A stretch of DNA of 64,000 nucleotides from SKHV01 sp963678565 (GTDB lineage: Bacteria > Bacteroidota > Bacteroidia > Bacteroidales > Prolixibacteraceae). Location: assembly GCA_963678565.1 (NCBI GenBank), contig OY782875.1:2542001-2606000 (forward strand), written 5' to 3'. The notes under the pieces were generated by a model. It worked only from the letters and a program-made list of their open reading frames with translations, was not told where the DNA came from and ran no database searches. The position numbers were made by a program, and so were the translations under genes. How positions within the stretch are numbered: position 1 is the first letter of the stretch; each line of letters opens with the position of its first letter. Shown here piece by piece: positions 24,429-32,863 of this stretch.

Positions 24429-25631
24429 CTAGTTATCAAACTCGCCTTTATTTACTGAATTGTAAACCTTTAAGCTAGTTCCCAAGATTTTTGTAAATCC
24501 TTTCACATCGTCCGAAGTCCAGGCTTTACTTACTTCTCCATATTCACCAAATTCGGCTTTCATTAAATCATATTCAGATTCAACGCCAACCATTTGGAAT
24601 GTATAAGGACGTAAATTTATTATCACTTCACCAGTAACATTTTTCTGAGAGCTTTCTAGAAACTGCTCTATATCGCGCAATGCAGGCTCTAAGTACAAGG
24701 ATTCGTGCAAAAACATTCCGTACCAATTTCCTAATTGGTCTTTCCAGTATTGTTGCCATTTTGTTAAAGTGTGTTTCTCTAACATTTGGTGCGCACGTAT
24801 AATAATCATCGGAGCAGCAGCTTCGAAACCAACGCGACCTTTAATTCCAATAATGGTATCGCCAATATGCATATCGCGACCAATTGCATACTTCGAACCA
24901 ATTGCTTCTAAAGCACGAATTGCGTCAATTTTATTCTCGAAAGTTTCTCCTTCAACCGAAACCAGTTCCCCTTTTTCAAATCCAATTTTTATTTGACGAG
25001 GTTCAGTTTCTTCTAATTGGCTTGGATAAGCTTCTTCCGGTAATGTTTGTTCCGATTTTAGAGTTTCCTTTCCCCCCACACTTGTTCCCCAAAGACCTGC
25101 ATTAATGGAATATTCCATTTTCACGAAGTCGGCCTCGAAACCGTGTTCTTTAAGGTAATTAATCTCATATTCACGAGTTAATTCCATATCGCGAGTGGGC
25201 GTAATAATTTTAATTTCGGGTGCTAATACATCAAATGTTAAATCGAAACGCACTTGATCGTTTCCGGCACCAGTACTACCATGAGCTACATAATCGGCTC
25301 CGATTTCTTTTGCATATTTAATAATTGCAATAGCTTGGAAAATTCGCTCGGAACTAACTGAGATTGGGTAAGTGCCATTGCGAAGCACATTACCATAAAT
25401 CATGTAACGAATACTTTTGTTATAATATTCTTGAGTTACATCAAGATTTACATGCTTTTTAGAACCCAGTTTGTAGGCATTTTCTTCAATTTTTTTCAAT
25501 TCTTCATCAGAGAAACCACCCGTATTTCCAATAGCAGTATATACCTCAAGCCCTTTTTCTACCGACAGGTATTTGGCACAATAAGAAGTATCTAATCCAC
25601 CGCTAAACGCTAAAACAACTTTTTTGCTCAT
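24429..25631 (-). CDS. argG: Argininosuccinate synthase
   Basis: A 400-residue ATP-dependent ligase joining citrulline and aspartate. The PP-loop AFSGGLDTSYC follows the start; I choose the ATG at 25631-25629 (MSKKVVLAF). A longer in-frame opening from a TTG at 25679 would run through a terminator hairpin and add a non-conserved tail. Other motifs are AHGSTGAGNDQVRFD and the SINAGLWGTSVGG segment. It reads in the same direction as argR, GNAT and argC. A TAnnTTTG element and a terminator-like hairpin in the leader suggest separate control. Confidence 0.95.
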   Translation of the reverse strand: MSKKVVLAFSGGLDTSYCAKYLSVEKGLEVYTAIGNTGGFSDEELKKIEENAYKLGSKKHVNLDVTQEYYNKSIRYMIYGNVLRNGTYPISVSSERIFQAIAIIKYAKEIGADYVAHGSTGAGNDQVRFDLTFDVLAPEIKIITPTRDMELTREYEINYLKEHGFEADFVKMEYSINAGLWGTSVGGKETLKSEQTLPEEAYPSQLEETEPRQIKIGFEKGELVSVEGETFENKIDAIRALEAIGSKYAIGRDMHIGDTIIGIKGRVGFEAAAPMIIIRAHQMLEKHTLTKWQQYWKDQLGNWYGMFLHESLYLEPALRDIEQFLESSQKNVTGEVIINLRPYTFQMVGVESEYDLMKAEFGEYGEVSKAWTSDDVKGFTKILGTSLKVYNSVNKGEFDN

Positions 25632-25644
25632 AATTATCAATCTT

Positions 25645-25677
25645 GTATAAAAAACAGAAGCCCTCTGAAAGGACTTC
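25645..25677 (-). terminator. Terminator-like hairpin in argG leader (candidate attenuator)
   Basis: On the minus strand GAAGTCC (25677-25671) pairs with GGGCTTC (25663-25657, one T-G pair), followed by TGTTTTTTATAC. It lies 14 bases before the argG ATG and downstream of the -7 element at 25699-25706. It could end the argR-GNAT transcript or attenuate argG. Confidence 0.6.
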
Positions 25678-25698
25678 AATATGCTAATTTTTTCTTTT

Positions 25699-25706
25699 CA
25701 AAGATA
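25699..25706 (-). promoter_or_regulatory. -7 element upstream of argG
   Basis: TATCTTTG on the minus strand matches TAnnTTTG, 68 bases before the argG ATG. No convincing -33 TTG is present at 19-21 bases. Chance matches are not rare in AT-rich DNA. Confidence 0.35.
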
Positions 25707-25707
25707 A

Positions 25708-25874
25708 AAATGGTGCCGCTAAAAAATAAACTTTACTAACCCAAATACCAATGTTGTATTGCAACGCATTTAATAAAAAAATAAACCAATTACACGACTT
25801 CAAATGCGATTGTTACCAATACACTGTGTTGAATAAGAAATTGCGAATTACCAGCCATTGGTGCGGCACCATTT
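25708..25874 (-). ncRNA. 167-base nested inverted-repeat element between GNAT gene and argG
   Basis: Four perfect helices nest inside one another: AAATGGTGCCGC (25708-25719) with GCGGCACCATTT (25863-25874); ACCAATG (25747-25753) with CATTGGT (25856-25862); TGTATTG (25755-25761) with CAATACA (25817-25823); CGCATTT (25765-25771) with AAATGCG (25802-25808). The closing helix begins 3 bases after the GNAT stop codon and is followed on the minus strand by TTATCTTTG. It has no reading frame of note. It may be a leader RNA for argG, a large terminator, or a small MITE-like insertion with 12-base inverted ends. I found no target-site duplication. Confidence 0.5.
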
Positions 25875-25877
25875 AAT

Positions 25878-26564
25878 TTATAATATTTTTAATAATCTCA
25901 ATTTATTAATGAACGGAGTAGCATAATCTGCAACAGTACTTTTAAAGTTACGAGCTTTTGAATTATCGTTACCTTTTTTTTTCGTTGCGTTTAATACACT
26001 ACTTTCCTTTATTTCCTTTTTCTTTTCCCAAGCCGGATCGAACAACATTGCAGTACACAAGCATTTACTTCTATTGGTACGCATTAATATGTCGTAATTA
26101 ACACAGCTTTGACAACCTTTCCAGAATTCAGCATCGTCGGTTAATTCTGAAAATGTAACCGGTTTGTAACCTAATTCTGAATTAATTTTCATTACCGGAA
26201 GCCCAGTGGTTAAACCAAATATTTTGGCTTCAGGAAACATTTTTCTTGATAATTCAAATGCCTTCTTTTTGATTTGTTTTGCCAAACCTCCACCTCTATA
26301 ATCCGAAGCGACAATTAATCCAGAATTTGCTACATAACGTTTGTCTCCCCAAGACTCAACATAACAAAAGCCTGCAAACGTTTCACCGTCTAAAGCAATA
26401 ATCGACTTTCCTTCGGTGATTTTGTTTGCTATATATTCATAAGTACGGCGTGCAATACCTGTACCTCGCTCTTTCGAAGCAAGATCGATAGTATCGTTAA
26501 TAATGTCGACATATTTAATATGTCTTTCATCCGCAAAAAGTACTTCTATTTTATTTCCGCTCAT
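25878..26564 (-). CDS. GNAT acyltransferase, likely N-acylglutamate synthase of the arginine cluster
   Basis: A 228-residue protein with a GNAT domain in residues about 5-140: IIALDGETFAGFCYVE, then LIVASDYRGGGLAKQIKK carrying the acyl-CoA pyrophosphate loop. A tail with Cys151, Cys154, Cys168 and Cys170 (KGCQSC, SKCLCT) could bind a metal; a basic region follows. No argA or argJ is in the window, and the gene sits 3 bases from argR at the head of the set, so it is a good candidate for the first acylation of glutamate. I recall genetic evidence that the Bacteroides thetaiotaomicron counterpart makes N-succinylglutamate. Substrate is inferred. Confidence 0.72.
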   Translation of the reverse strand: MSGNKIEVLFADERHIKYVDIINDTIDLASKERGTGIARRTYEYIANKITEGKSIIALDGETFAGFCYVESWGDKRYVANSGLIVASDYRGGGLAKQIKKKAFELSRKMFPEAKIFGLTTGLPVMKINSELGYKPVTFSELTDDAEFWKGCQSCVNYDILMRTNRSKCLCTAMLFDPAWEKKKEIKESSVLNATKKKGNDNSKARNFKSTVADYATPFINKLRLLKIL

Positions 26565-26567
26565 TAT

Positions 26568-27059
26568 TTACTTATAAACTAACCTGCCTTTTACTCTTGG
26601 CATTATGGTTTCTAAAACAGCCACAACATCAGCCAACTCAACACCATCTCTAACTACACAAAATATAGTATCATCTCCTGCGATCGATCCTAATATTTCA
26701 AATGAATTGGAATTGTCGATAATTGCAGCAATACTACTGGCATAGGCCGGTTTAGTTTTTAATACTGCAATATTTTTCGAAACATCTATCGATAACAAAC
26801 CTTCCGACAGAAAATTTACACCTCCAACATTCACATCTTCCTGAACTTGCTCCTGTGCCTGTGGCAATAAATAAATATACTCTCCCGACGCCGATGGCGC
26901 TTTCATCATTTTTAGTGATTTCAAATCTCTCGACAAAGTTGCCTGCGTCAGATCATAACCTTCTTTCTTTAGCAAGTTCAACAATTGCTCTTGGCTTGTC
27001 ACCTGATTATTTTGGACAATATCCCGAATAGCAACTTGTCTTTGAAATTTTGTATTCAT
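26568..27059 (-). CDS. argR: Arginine repressor
   Basis: A 163-residue regulator. The N-terminal winged helix (REI-like opening RQVAIRDIVQNNQVTSQEQLL, with LTQATLSRDLKSLKMMK as recognition region) is followed by the C-terminal oligomerisation and arginine-binding domain (GSIAGDDTIFCVVRDG near the end). ArgR hexamers bind ARG boxes when arginine is plentiful. The gene heads the leftward set, 3 bases before the GNAT gene, and diverges from carAB. Paired operator-like palindromes begin 8 bases upstream, implying autoregulation. Confidence 0.95.
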   Translation of the reverse strand: MNTKFQRQVAIRDIVQNNQVTSQEQLLNLLKKEGYDLTQATLSRDLKSLKMMKAPSASGEYIYLLPQAQEQVQEDVNVGGVNFLSEGLLSIDVSKNIAVLKTKPAYASSIAAIIDNSNSFEILGSIAGDDTIFCVVRDGVELADVVAVLETIMPRVKGRLVYK

Positions 27060-27066
27060 CTAAAAC

Positions 27067-27102
27067 TGTATATTTATACATTTATAATGCAAATTTATGC
27101 AT
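27067..27102. promoter_or_regulatory. Tandem ARG boxes between argR and carA
   Basis: Two palindromes: TGTATATTTATACA (27067-27080) and TGCAAATTTATGCA (27088-27101, extending one base each side). They agree at 11 of 14 positions and their centres are 21 bases apart, the spacing known for the paired ARG boxes of Escherichia coli. They touch the argR start region and lie upstream of a possible carA -7 element. Confidence 0.75.
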
Positions 27103-27141
27103 TTTTTATTTTAAAACAATATTTTTTTCAGAAACTTTTAT

Positions 27142-27149
27142 TATTTTTG
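27142..27149 (+). promoter_or_regulatory. -7 element for carAB
   Basis: TATTTTTG matches TAnnTTTG. It would start transcription near 27156 and give a leader of about 137 bases that contains the hairpin at 27226-27270. No -33 TTG is seen at the usual spacing. Confidence 0.35.
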
Positions 27150-27225
27150 TGCCAGATAAGAATGAAGTACTAGATAGACTCTATTACAACGACGTGAGAA
27201 TACTGAAAAAGAATATAAATTTTTT

Positions 27226-27270
27226 AAAAAAATGCGTTTAGTTGCAACCGCAGCAAGACGCATTTTTTTT
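27226..27270 (+). terminator. Terminator-like hairpin in carA leader (candidate attenuator)
   Basis: AAAAAATGCGT (27227-27237) pairs with ACGCATTTTTT (27258-27268), with further T residues, 23 bases before the carA ATG. No rightward gene lies upstream, so its role as an ordinary gene-end terminator is hard to explain. An ATG inside the left arm (27232) opens a 29-codon frame with two adjacent Arg codons (27256-27261) in the right arm; it overlaps the carA start. Confidence 0.6.
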
Positions 27271-27292
27271 ATATATAAACTATATAATAAGT

Positions 27293-28381
27293 ATGTCAAC
27301 AGCAACTTTCAAAAAAGTTAACTTAATCTTAGAAGACGGCACCGTTTTCACGGGAAAATCTTTTGGAAGTGAAAAATCAGTGGCCGGTGAGGTTGTTTTT
27401 TACACCGCCATGGTTGGTTATCCAGAAAGCTTAACTGACCCCTCGTATACCGGTCAGATTTTGGTTTCAACATTTCCGATGATTGGTAATTACGGTGTAC
27501 CATCCGATTCGAAAACTGGAGGAGTATATGATTTTTATGAATCAGAAAAGATTCAGATTTCAGGATTAATCATTTCAGATTACTCTATGGAGTATAGTCA
27601 CTGGAATGCTATAAAAAGCTTAGGAAGCTGGCTAAAAGAAAACAATGTTCCGGGTCTTTTCGACATCGACACCAGAGCATTAACAAAAATCCTTAGAGAA
27701 AAAGGCTCATTGCTAGGTAAAATTGAATTTGAAGAAGAGCCTGTTGAATTTTATGATCCTAACAAAGAGAACTTAGTTGCGAAAGTAAGTGTTAAAGAAG
27801 TTGCCACCTTTGGGGAAGGTGATTACAAAATTATTTTAGTTGATTATGGCGTAAAATATAATATTATACGCTGTTTGCGTAAGCGAGGTGCAACAGTCAA
27901 AGTTGTTCCTTGGAATTATGATTTTACAAATGAGGAATACGATGGATTATTTCTTTCGAACGGCCCAGGCGACCCAGCGATGATTGATGAATCGGTAAAA
28001 TATATCGAGAAAGCAATTGCAGATGAAAAACCAATTATGGGAATTTGTTTGGGAAATCAGTTGCTTGCACGTGCTGCAGGTGCCGAAACCTATAAATTAA
28101 AATACGGTCACCGAAGTCACAACCAGCCGGTATTATTAAATGGAACTGATCGTTGTTTCATCACCTCACAAAACCATGGATTTGCAATTGATAACGATAG
28201 CATCCCATCAGATTGGGAACCATTGTTTATAAATGTTAATGATAATACAAACGAAGGTATACGACATAAATCAAAACCATTTTTCTCAACACAATTTCAC
28301 CCTGAAGCAACTAGCGGGCCAGTAGATACTGAGTTCTTGTTCGATGACTTTATGGAAAATGTAAAAAAGGCGAAGGCTTAA
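27293..28381 (+). CDS. carA: Carbamoyl-phosphate synthase, small (glutaminase) subunit
   Basis: A 362-residue class I glutamine amidotransferase subunit supplying ammonia for carbamoyl phosphate (arginine and pyrimidine synthesis). The N-terminal CPSase_sm domain has GKSFGSEKSVAGEVVFYTAMVGYPE-type sequence (AMVGYPESLTDPSY), and the C-terminal domain carries the catalytic Cys in GICLGNQLLA and the His/Glu pair in QFHPEATSGP. I start it at the ATG 27293; the frame is open for 17 more codons upstream only from a TTG. It is followed 45 bases later by carB and diverges from argR. Confidence 0.96.
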   Translation: MSTATFKKVNLILEDGTVFTGKSFGSEKSVAGEVVFYTAMVGYPESLTDPSYTGQILVSTFPMIGNYGVPSDSKTGGVYDFYESEKIQISGLIISDYSMEYSHWNAIKSLGSWLKENNVPGLFDIDTRALTKILREKGSLLGKIEFEEEPVEFYDPNKENLVAKVSVKEVATFGEGDYKIILVDYGVKYNIIRCLRKRGATVKVVPWNYDFTNEEYDGLFLSNGPGDPAMIDESVKYIEKAIADEKPIMGICLGNQLLARAAGAETYKLKYGHRSHNQPVLLNGTDRCFITSQNHGFAIDNDSIPSDWEPLFINVNDNTNEGIRHKSKPFFSTQFHPEATSGPVDTEFLFDDFMENVKKAKA

Positions 28382-28426
28382 GGTTTAATTTTTATCATTA
28401 TCAAAAAATCTAATTAGTAAATAAGA

Positions 28427-31400
28427 ATGAAAGGTTTTAAATCACATATAAAAAAGGCAATAGTTTTAGGTTCGGGTGCTCTTAAAATTGGGGAAGCTGG
28501 GGAGTTCGATTACTCAGGTTCTCAAGCTTTAAAAGCATTAAAAGAAGAAGGCGTAGAAACCGTTCTGATTAATCCTAATATTGCAACCATTCAAACTTCG
28601 GAAGAGATTGCGGATAAAGTATACTTTTTACCTGTTACCGCCAATTTTGTCGAAGAGGTTATCAAAAAAGAAAAACCACAAGGAATTTTATTAGCATTTG
28701 GTGGTCAAACAGCACTCAACTGTGGTGTTGAATTATTTGAAAAAGGAATCCTTGAAAAATACAACATCGAAGTAGTTGGTACTCCGGTTCAATCAATTAT
28801 CGATACTGAAGACCGCGATATCTTTGCTAAAATTCTAAAAAGCATCGATGTTAAAACTCCTGCAAGTATTGCTTGTGCCAATATGGCTGAAGCAAAAGCT
28901 GCGGTTGAAAAAGTAGGATTTCCAATTATCATTCGTGCTGCCTATACTCTAGGTGGTTTAGGTTCGGGATTCTGTTCAAACATGGAAGAATTGGAAGAAC
29001 GTGCTGGAAATGCTTTCTCCTACTCTCCTCAAATTTTGGTTGAAGAATCGATCAAAGGATGGAAAGAGGTAGAATACGAGGTAGTACGCGACCAATACGA
29101 CAACTGTATTACAGTTTGTAACATGGAAAACTTCGATCCACTAGGGATTCATACCGGTGAAAGTATCGTTGTTGCACCATCACAAACATTAAGCAATAGC
29201 GAATATCATAAATTACGTGAATTAGCAATCCGAATTATTCGTAGAATTGGAGTGGTTGGCGAATGTAATGTTCAATATGCTTTAGACCCTGAATCGGAAG
29301 ATTACCGTGTAATTGAAGTGAACGCTCGTTTGAGTAGATCATCGGCATTGGCATCGAAAGCAACAGGTTACCCATTGGCATTTGTTGCAGCAAAATTAGG
29401 AATGGGCTACGGATTACATGAATTGAAAAATCAAGTAACAAAAGTTACTACTGCTTGTTTCGAGCCTGCGTTAGATTATGTGGTTTGTAAAATTCCTCGT
29501 TGGGATTTAAGCAAATTCGTTGGTGTTTCGAAACAAATTGGAAGTTCGATGAAATCGGTTGGCGAAATTATGTCGATCGGTCGCAACTTTGAAGAAGCAA
29601 TTCAAAAAGGTATTCGAATGGTAGGTTTGGGGATGCATGGTTTTGTTGGAAACCGTGATGAAATTACCATCGAAGCAATTGAAGAAGAATTAAACAATCC
29701 AACCGATAGACGAATTTTTGCAATTGCCGAGGCATTTGACAAAGGTTACTCGGTTGAAGATATATACCAGCGCACTAAAATTGATCACTGGTTTTTACAG
29801 AAACTTCAAAATATTTATAAGCTGTTCCTGAACGTTTCGGAATACGATAAATTAGAAGCACTTCCGGATGAAACTTTATTACAAGCAAAAAAATATGGTT
29901 TCTCCGATTTCCAGATCGCTCGTATGGTTTTAAAACCAAGCTTAAGCGATATGCATAAAAACTTGATTGCGGTTCGTGAATACCGTAAATCGAGAGGCAT
30001 TACTCCTTTTATCAAGCAAATTGATACGCTTGCTGGAGAATACCCAGCTTTGACCAACTATTTATATGTAACCTACAATGGTACTGAGAACGACGTAGAA
30101 TTTCCTAATGATGGAAAATCTGTGATTGTTTTAGGATCTGGAGCATACCGAATTGGTTCATCGGTTGAGTTTGACTGGTGTGGTGTAAATGCAATCAATA
30201 CCATTCGAAAAGAAGGATTTAGATCAATCATGATCAATTACAATCCTGAAACTGTAAGTACCGATTACGATAACTGTGATCGTTTATACTTCGACGAATT
30301 GACATTCGAGCGGGTAATGGACATTGTTGATTTGGAAAACCCGAAAGGGACAGTGGTTTCTACAGGTGGTCAAATTCCTAACAATCTGGCCATGAAATTG
30401 GACAGTATGGATGTACCAATTTTAGGTACGACTGCCGAAAAGATTGACAATGCTGAGGATCGTCAAAAATTCTCAAGTTTATTAGATAATATTGGGGTTG
30501 ACCAACCACGCTGGAGTGAACTTACTTCGGTTGACGATATTTTCAAATTTGTTGAAGAAGTTGGATTCCCGGTATTAATTCGTCCATCGTATGTTCTTTC
30601 AGGAGCAGCAATGAATGTGGTTTCTAATAAAGACGAATTAGAACATTTCTTGAATTTGGCTGCAAACGTATCGAAAGAATATCCGGTTGTTGTTACTGAA
30701 TTCATCGAACAAGCCAAAGAAATTGAAATTGATGCTGTTGCCGATAAAGGTGAAGTTGTAGCTTATGCAATCTCAGAACATGTTGAGTTTGCAGGAGTTC
30801 ACTCAGGAGATGCCACCATGGTATTTCCACCACAAAAATTGTATATCGAAACCATTCGTCGAGTAAAACGAATTGCTCGTCAGGTGGCTAAAGGATTAGA
30901 AATTTCTGGACCATTCAATATGCAATTATTGGCAAAAGACAATGATATCAAAGTAATCGAGTGTAACTTGCGTTCTTCTCGTAGTTTCCCATTCGTTTCT
31001 AAAGTGATGAAGTTCAACTTAATTGAACTAGCCACTAAAGTAATGTTAGGTGTTCCTTACGAAAAACCAGATAAATCATTATTCGAATTAGATCACGTTG
31101 GGGTTAAAGCTCCTCAGTTCTCTTTCCACCGTTTATTAAATGCCGACCCTGTTTTAGGAGTCGACATGAGTTCAACCGGTGAGGTGGCTTGTTTGGGAGA
31201 TAATTATTACGAAGCAATGTTGAAATCGATGCTTTCGGTTGGCTATAGAATTCCAAAGAAAAATATTTTGATTTCTTCTGGTCCTACCCGATCAAAAGTT
31301 GAGCTTTTACAATCGGCAAGATTGCTTCATGAAAAAGGATTTAACTTGTTTGGAACTACAGGAACTAGCAAATTTTTTAATGAAAACGGAATTAAATGTA

Positions 31401-31663
31401 CCACTTTGAATTGGCCAGATGAAGCCGATAAAAAGCCAAATACAATTGATTACATCAGAGAGAAAAAGTTAGATTTAATTATCAATATTCCTAAAGATCA
31501 CACGAGCAGAGAATTAAGTAATGGGTATCGAATTCGTAGAAATTCAATCGATTACAACATCCCATTGATTACCAATGCTCGCGTAGCAAGTGCATTTATT
31601 TATGCATTCTGTAAATACGACATTAAAGATCTTGCAATTAAAAGCTGGGAAGAATACAAATAA
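28427..31663 (+). CDS. carB: Carbamoyl-phosphate synthase, large subunit
   Basis: A 1,078-residue synthetase subunit with two homologous ATP-grasp halves, each with its own LGSGxxxIGxxxEFD motif: LGSGALKIGEAGEFDYSG at the start and LGSGAYRIGSSVEFDWCG near residue 565. The C-terminal domain of about 140 residues (ILISSGPTRSKVELLQSA) is the MGS-like allosteric region. Length and both halves are complete. It forms an operon with carA and ends at a strong terminator shared with the convergent histidine kinase gene. Confidence 0.97.
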   Translation: MKGFKSHIKKAIVLGSGALKIGEAGEFDYSGSQALKALKEEGVETVLINPNIATIQTSEEIADKVYFLPVTANFVEEVIKKEKPQGILLAFGGQTALNCGVELFEKGILEKYNIEVVGTPVQSIIDTEDRDIFAKILKSIDVKTPASIACANMAEAKAAVEKVGFPIIIRAAYTLGGLGSGFCSNMEELEERAGNAFSYSPQILVEESIKGWKEVEYEVVRDQYDNCITVCNMENFDPLGIHTGESIVVAPSQTLSNSEYHKLRELAIRIIRRIGVVGECNVQYALDPESEDYRVIEVNARLSRSSALASKATGYPLAFVAAKLGMGYGLHELKNQVTKVTTACFEPALDYVVCKIPRWDLSKFVGVSKQIGSSMKSVGEIMSIGRNFEEAIQKGIRMVGLGMHGFVGNRDEITIEAIEEELNNPTDRRIFAIAEAFDKGYSVEDIYQRTKIDHWFLQKLQNIYKLFLNVSEYDKLEALPDETLLQAKKYGFSDFQIARMVLKPSLSDMHKNLIAVREYRKSRGITPFIKQIDTLAGEYPALTNYLYVTYNGTENDVEFPNDGKSVIVLGSGAYRIGSSVEFDWCGVNAINTIRKEGFRSIMINYNPETVSTDYDNCDRLYFDELTFERVMDIVDLENPKGTVVSTGGQIPNNLAMKLDSMDVPILGTTAEKIDNAEDRQKFSSLLDNIGVDQPRWSELTSVDDIFKFVEEVGFPVLIRPSYVLSGAAMNVVSNKDELEHFLNLAANVSKEYPVVVTEFIEQAKEIEIDAVADKGEVVAYAISEHVEFAGVHSGDATMVFPPQKLYIETIRRVKRIARQVAKGLEISGPFNMQLLAKDNDIKVIECNLRSSRSFPFVSKVMKFNLIELATKVMLGVPYEKPDKSLFELDHVGVKAPQFSFHRLLNADPVLGVDMSSTGEVACLGDNYYEAMLKSMLSVGYRIPKKNILISSGPTRSKVELLQSARLLHEKGFNLFGTTGTSKFFNENGIKCTTLNWPDEADKKPNTIDYIREKKLDLIINIPKDHTSRELSNGYRIRRNSIDYNIPLITNARVASAFIYAFCKYDIKDLAIKSWEEYK

Positions 31664-31685
31664 AAAGAAGAAAAATAATTGATAT

Positions 31686-31718
31686 AAAGAGGCTACTTGT
31701 TTAACAAGTGGCCTCTTT
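31686..31718. terminator. Bidirectional terminator between carB and histidine kinase
   Basis: AAAGAGGCTACTTG (31686-31699) pairs with CAAGTGGCCTCTTT (31705-31718), one T-G pair in 14, followed by T residues on the plus strand. Confidence 0.85.
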
Positions 31719-31723
31719 TAATA

Positions 31724-32677
31724 TTAATTCATTGGTAATTCAATGATTGCTTTTGTGCCTACTCCGACTTTGCTTTCAATCAATAAATTACCATTGTTTT
31801 GCTTTAAATAATCGGCACAAGTGCTTATGCCAAAACCAGTTCCAGCCTCATTTCCAGTTCCGCTTTTAGTATACCACTTTTTCGAATCGAAAACCAAATT
31901 CATCTCAGATTCAGATATACCGATACCTGTATCTCGAACAACAGTTTGAATTTTATTGTCTATTTCTTTTGTATAAATTTCGATCACCCCATTTTCAGGA
32001 GTAAACTTAATGGCATTATGCAAAATATTTCGAAATACAAATGAATACATCTCTTTGTCGCAAAATATTTGGGTATCGACACTTCCTTTTATCAATTTGA
32101 TTTTTTTAACCATTAAAGCTGATTGAAACAAACGAATTGTAACCTCAATTGAATCGTTTGAGTTAAATAATACTTTTTCAACGGGTTTATTTTCAATTTG
32201 ATTTTTTGACCAGATTAATAGATCATTTAAGAAGTCCAAAACTTGGTTAATATTCTTAGAAATATCATTTAAATATACTTTACTTGCTTCTACTTCTATT
32301 GAATCATCTAACATCAACTCAACCATATTATTTAAAGAAGCAATCGGACTTCGGATATCGTGCGAAATAATGGAAAATAGTTTCTTGTTGGTAAGATCTA
32401 AGCGCTCTAGCTCTCGCTTTTGTTCCTCAGTTTTCTTTAAATACTTATTGACAATACTTGATACTGGATAAGCAACTAATATTGGAATAATGGAACTCAT
32501 TAAATATCCACGTAAATCGGTTTTCAATGCAAATAGAATATTCAATAAAAAATATATCAATAATGACAATACAACTGAAATAATAGTTATAAGTATTGGA
32601 TTTCGAAATATTACAAAACCTTTTTTCCTTATATTATTAGATTTATTCACGTCCCTTAATTTTTCATTAACGAGCAA
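31724..32677 (-). CDS. Membrane sensor histidine kinase
   Basis: A 317-residue kinase with two membrane segments (about 28-50 and 58-77) and almost no periplasmic sensor. A short coiled linker leads to the HisKA domain with the phosphorylated His106 in SIISHDIRSPI, then the HATPase domain with HNAIKF (N box), DTGIGI (G1) and GTGFGISTC (G2). No response regulator gene is adjacent, so its partner is unknown. No ATG lies before the membrane segments; the frame opens at TTG 32677 or GTG 32650, so the start is uncertain. Confidence 0.85.
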   Translation of the reverse strand: MLVNEKLRDVNKSNNIRKKGFVIFRNPILITIISVVLSLLIYFLLNILFALKTDLRGYLMSSIIPILVAYPVSSIVNKYLKKTEEQKRELERLDLTNKKLFSIISHDIRSPIASLNNMVELMLDDSIEVEASKVYLNDISKNINQVLDFLNDLLIWSKNQIENKPVEKVLFNSNDSIEVTIRLFQSALMVKKIKLIKGSVDTQIFCDKEMYSFVFRNILHNAIKFTPENGVIEIYTKEIDNKIQTVVRDTGIGISESEMNLVFDSKKWYTKSGTGNEAGTGFGISTCADYLKQNNGNLLIESKVGVGTKAIIELPMN

Positions 32678-32863
32678 TATAATAAATATTATTACATTTT
32701 GTATAAGACGCTACAATTAAGATGATTTATGCATTATATGTCAACCATATTTTAATAAAACTCTTTTTCTAAAATTAATATTTTAATAAGCAATGAATTC
32801 TCAATCAACCAAGCTAGGATCTAATTTGTTTACTACTACTTTTGCATGATATTAAATCAAATA

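Noticed and set aside
25708..25874. Insertion sequence
   Set aside because: The inverted ends are too close for a transposase gene and none is present; only a MITE or structured RNA remains possible.
27050..27241. 63-codon plus-strand frame between argR and carA
   Set aside because: It runs through the paired ARG boxes and the likely carA promoter; AT-rich composition gives Phe/Tyr/Lys-rich translation without a family signature.
27242..27292. Upstream TTG start for carA
   Set aside because: The added 17 residues lie in the terminator hairpin and are not like CarA; the ATG at 27293 gives the usual N-terminus.
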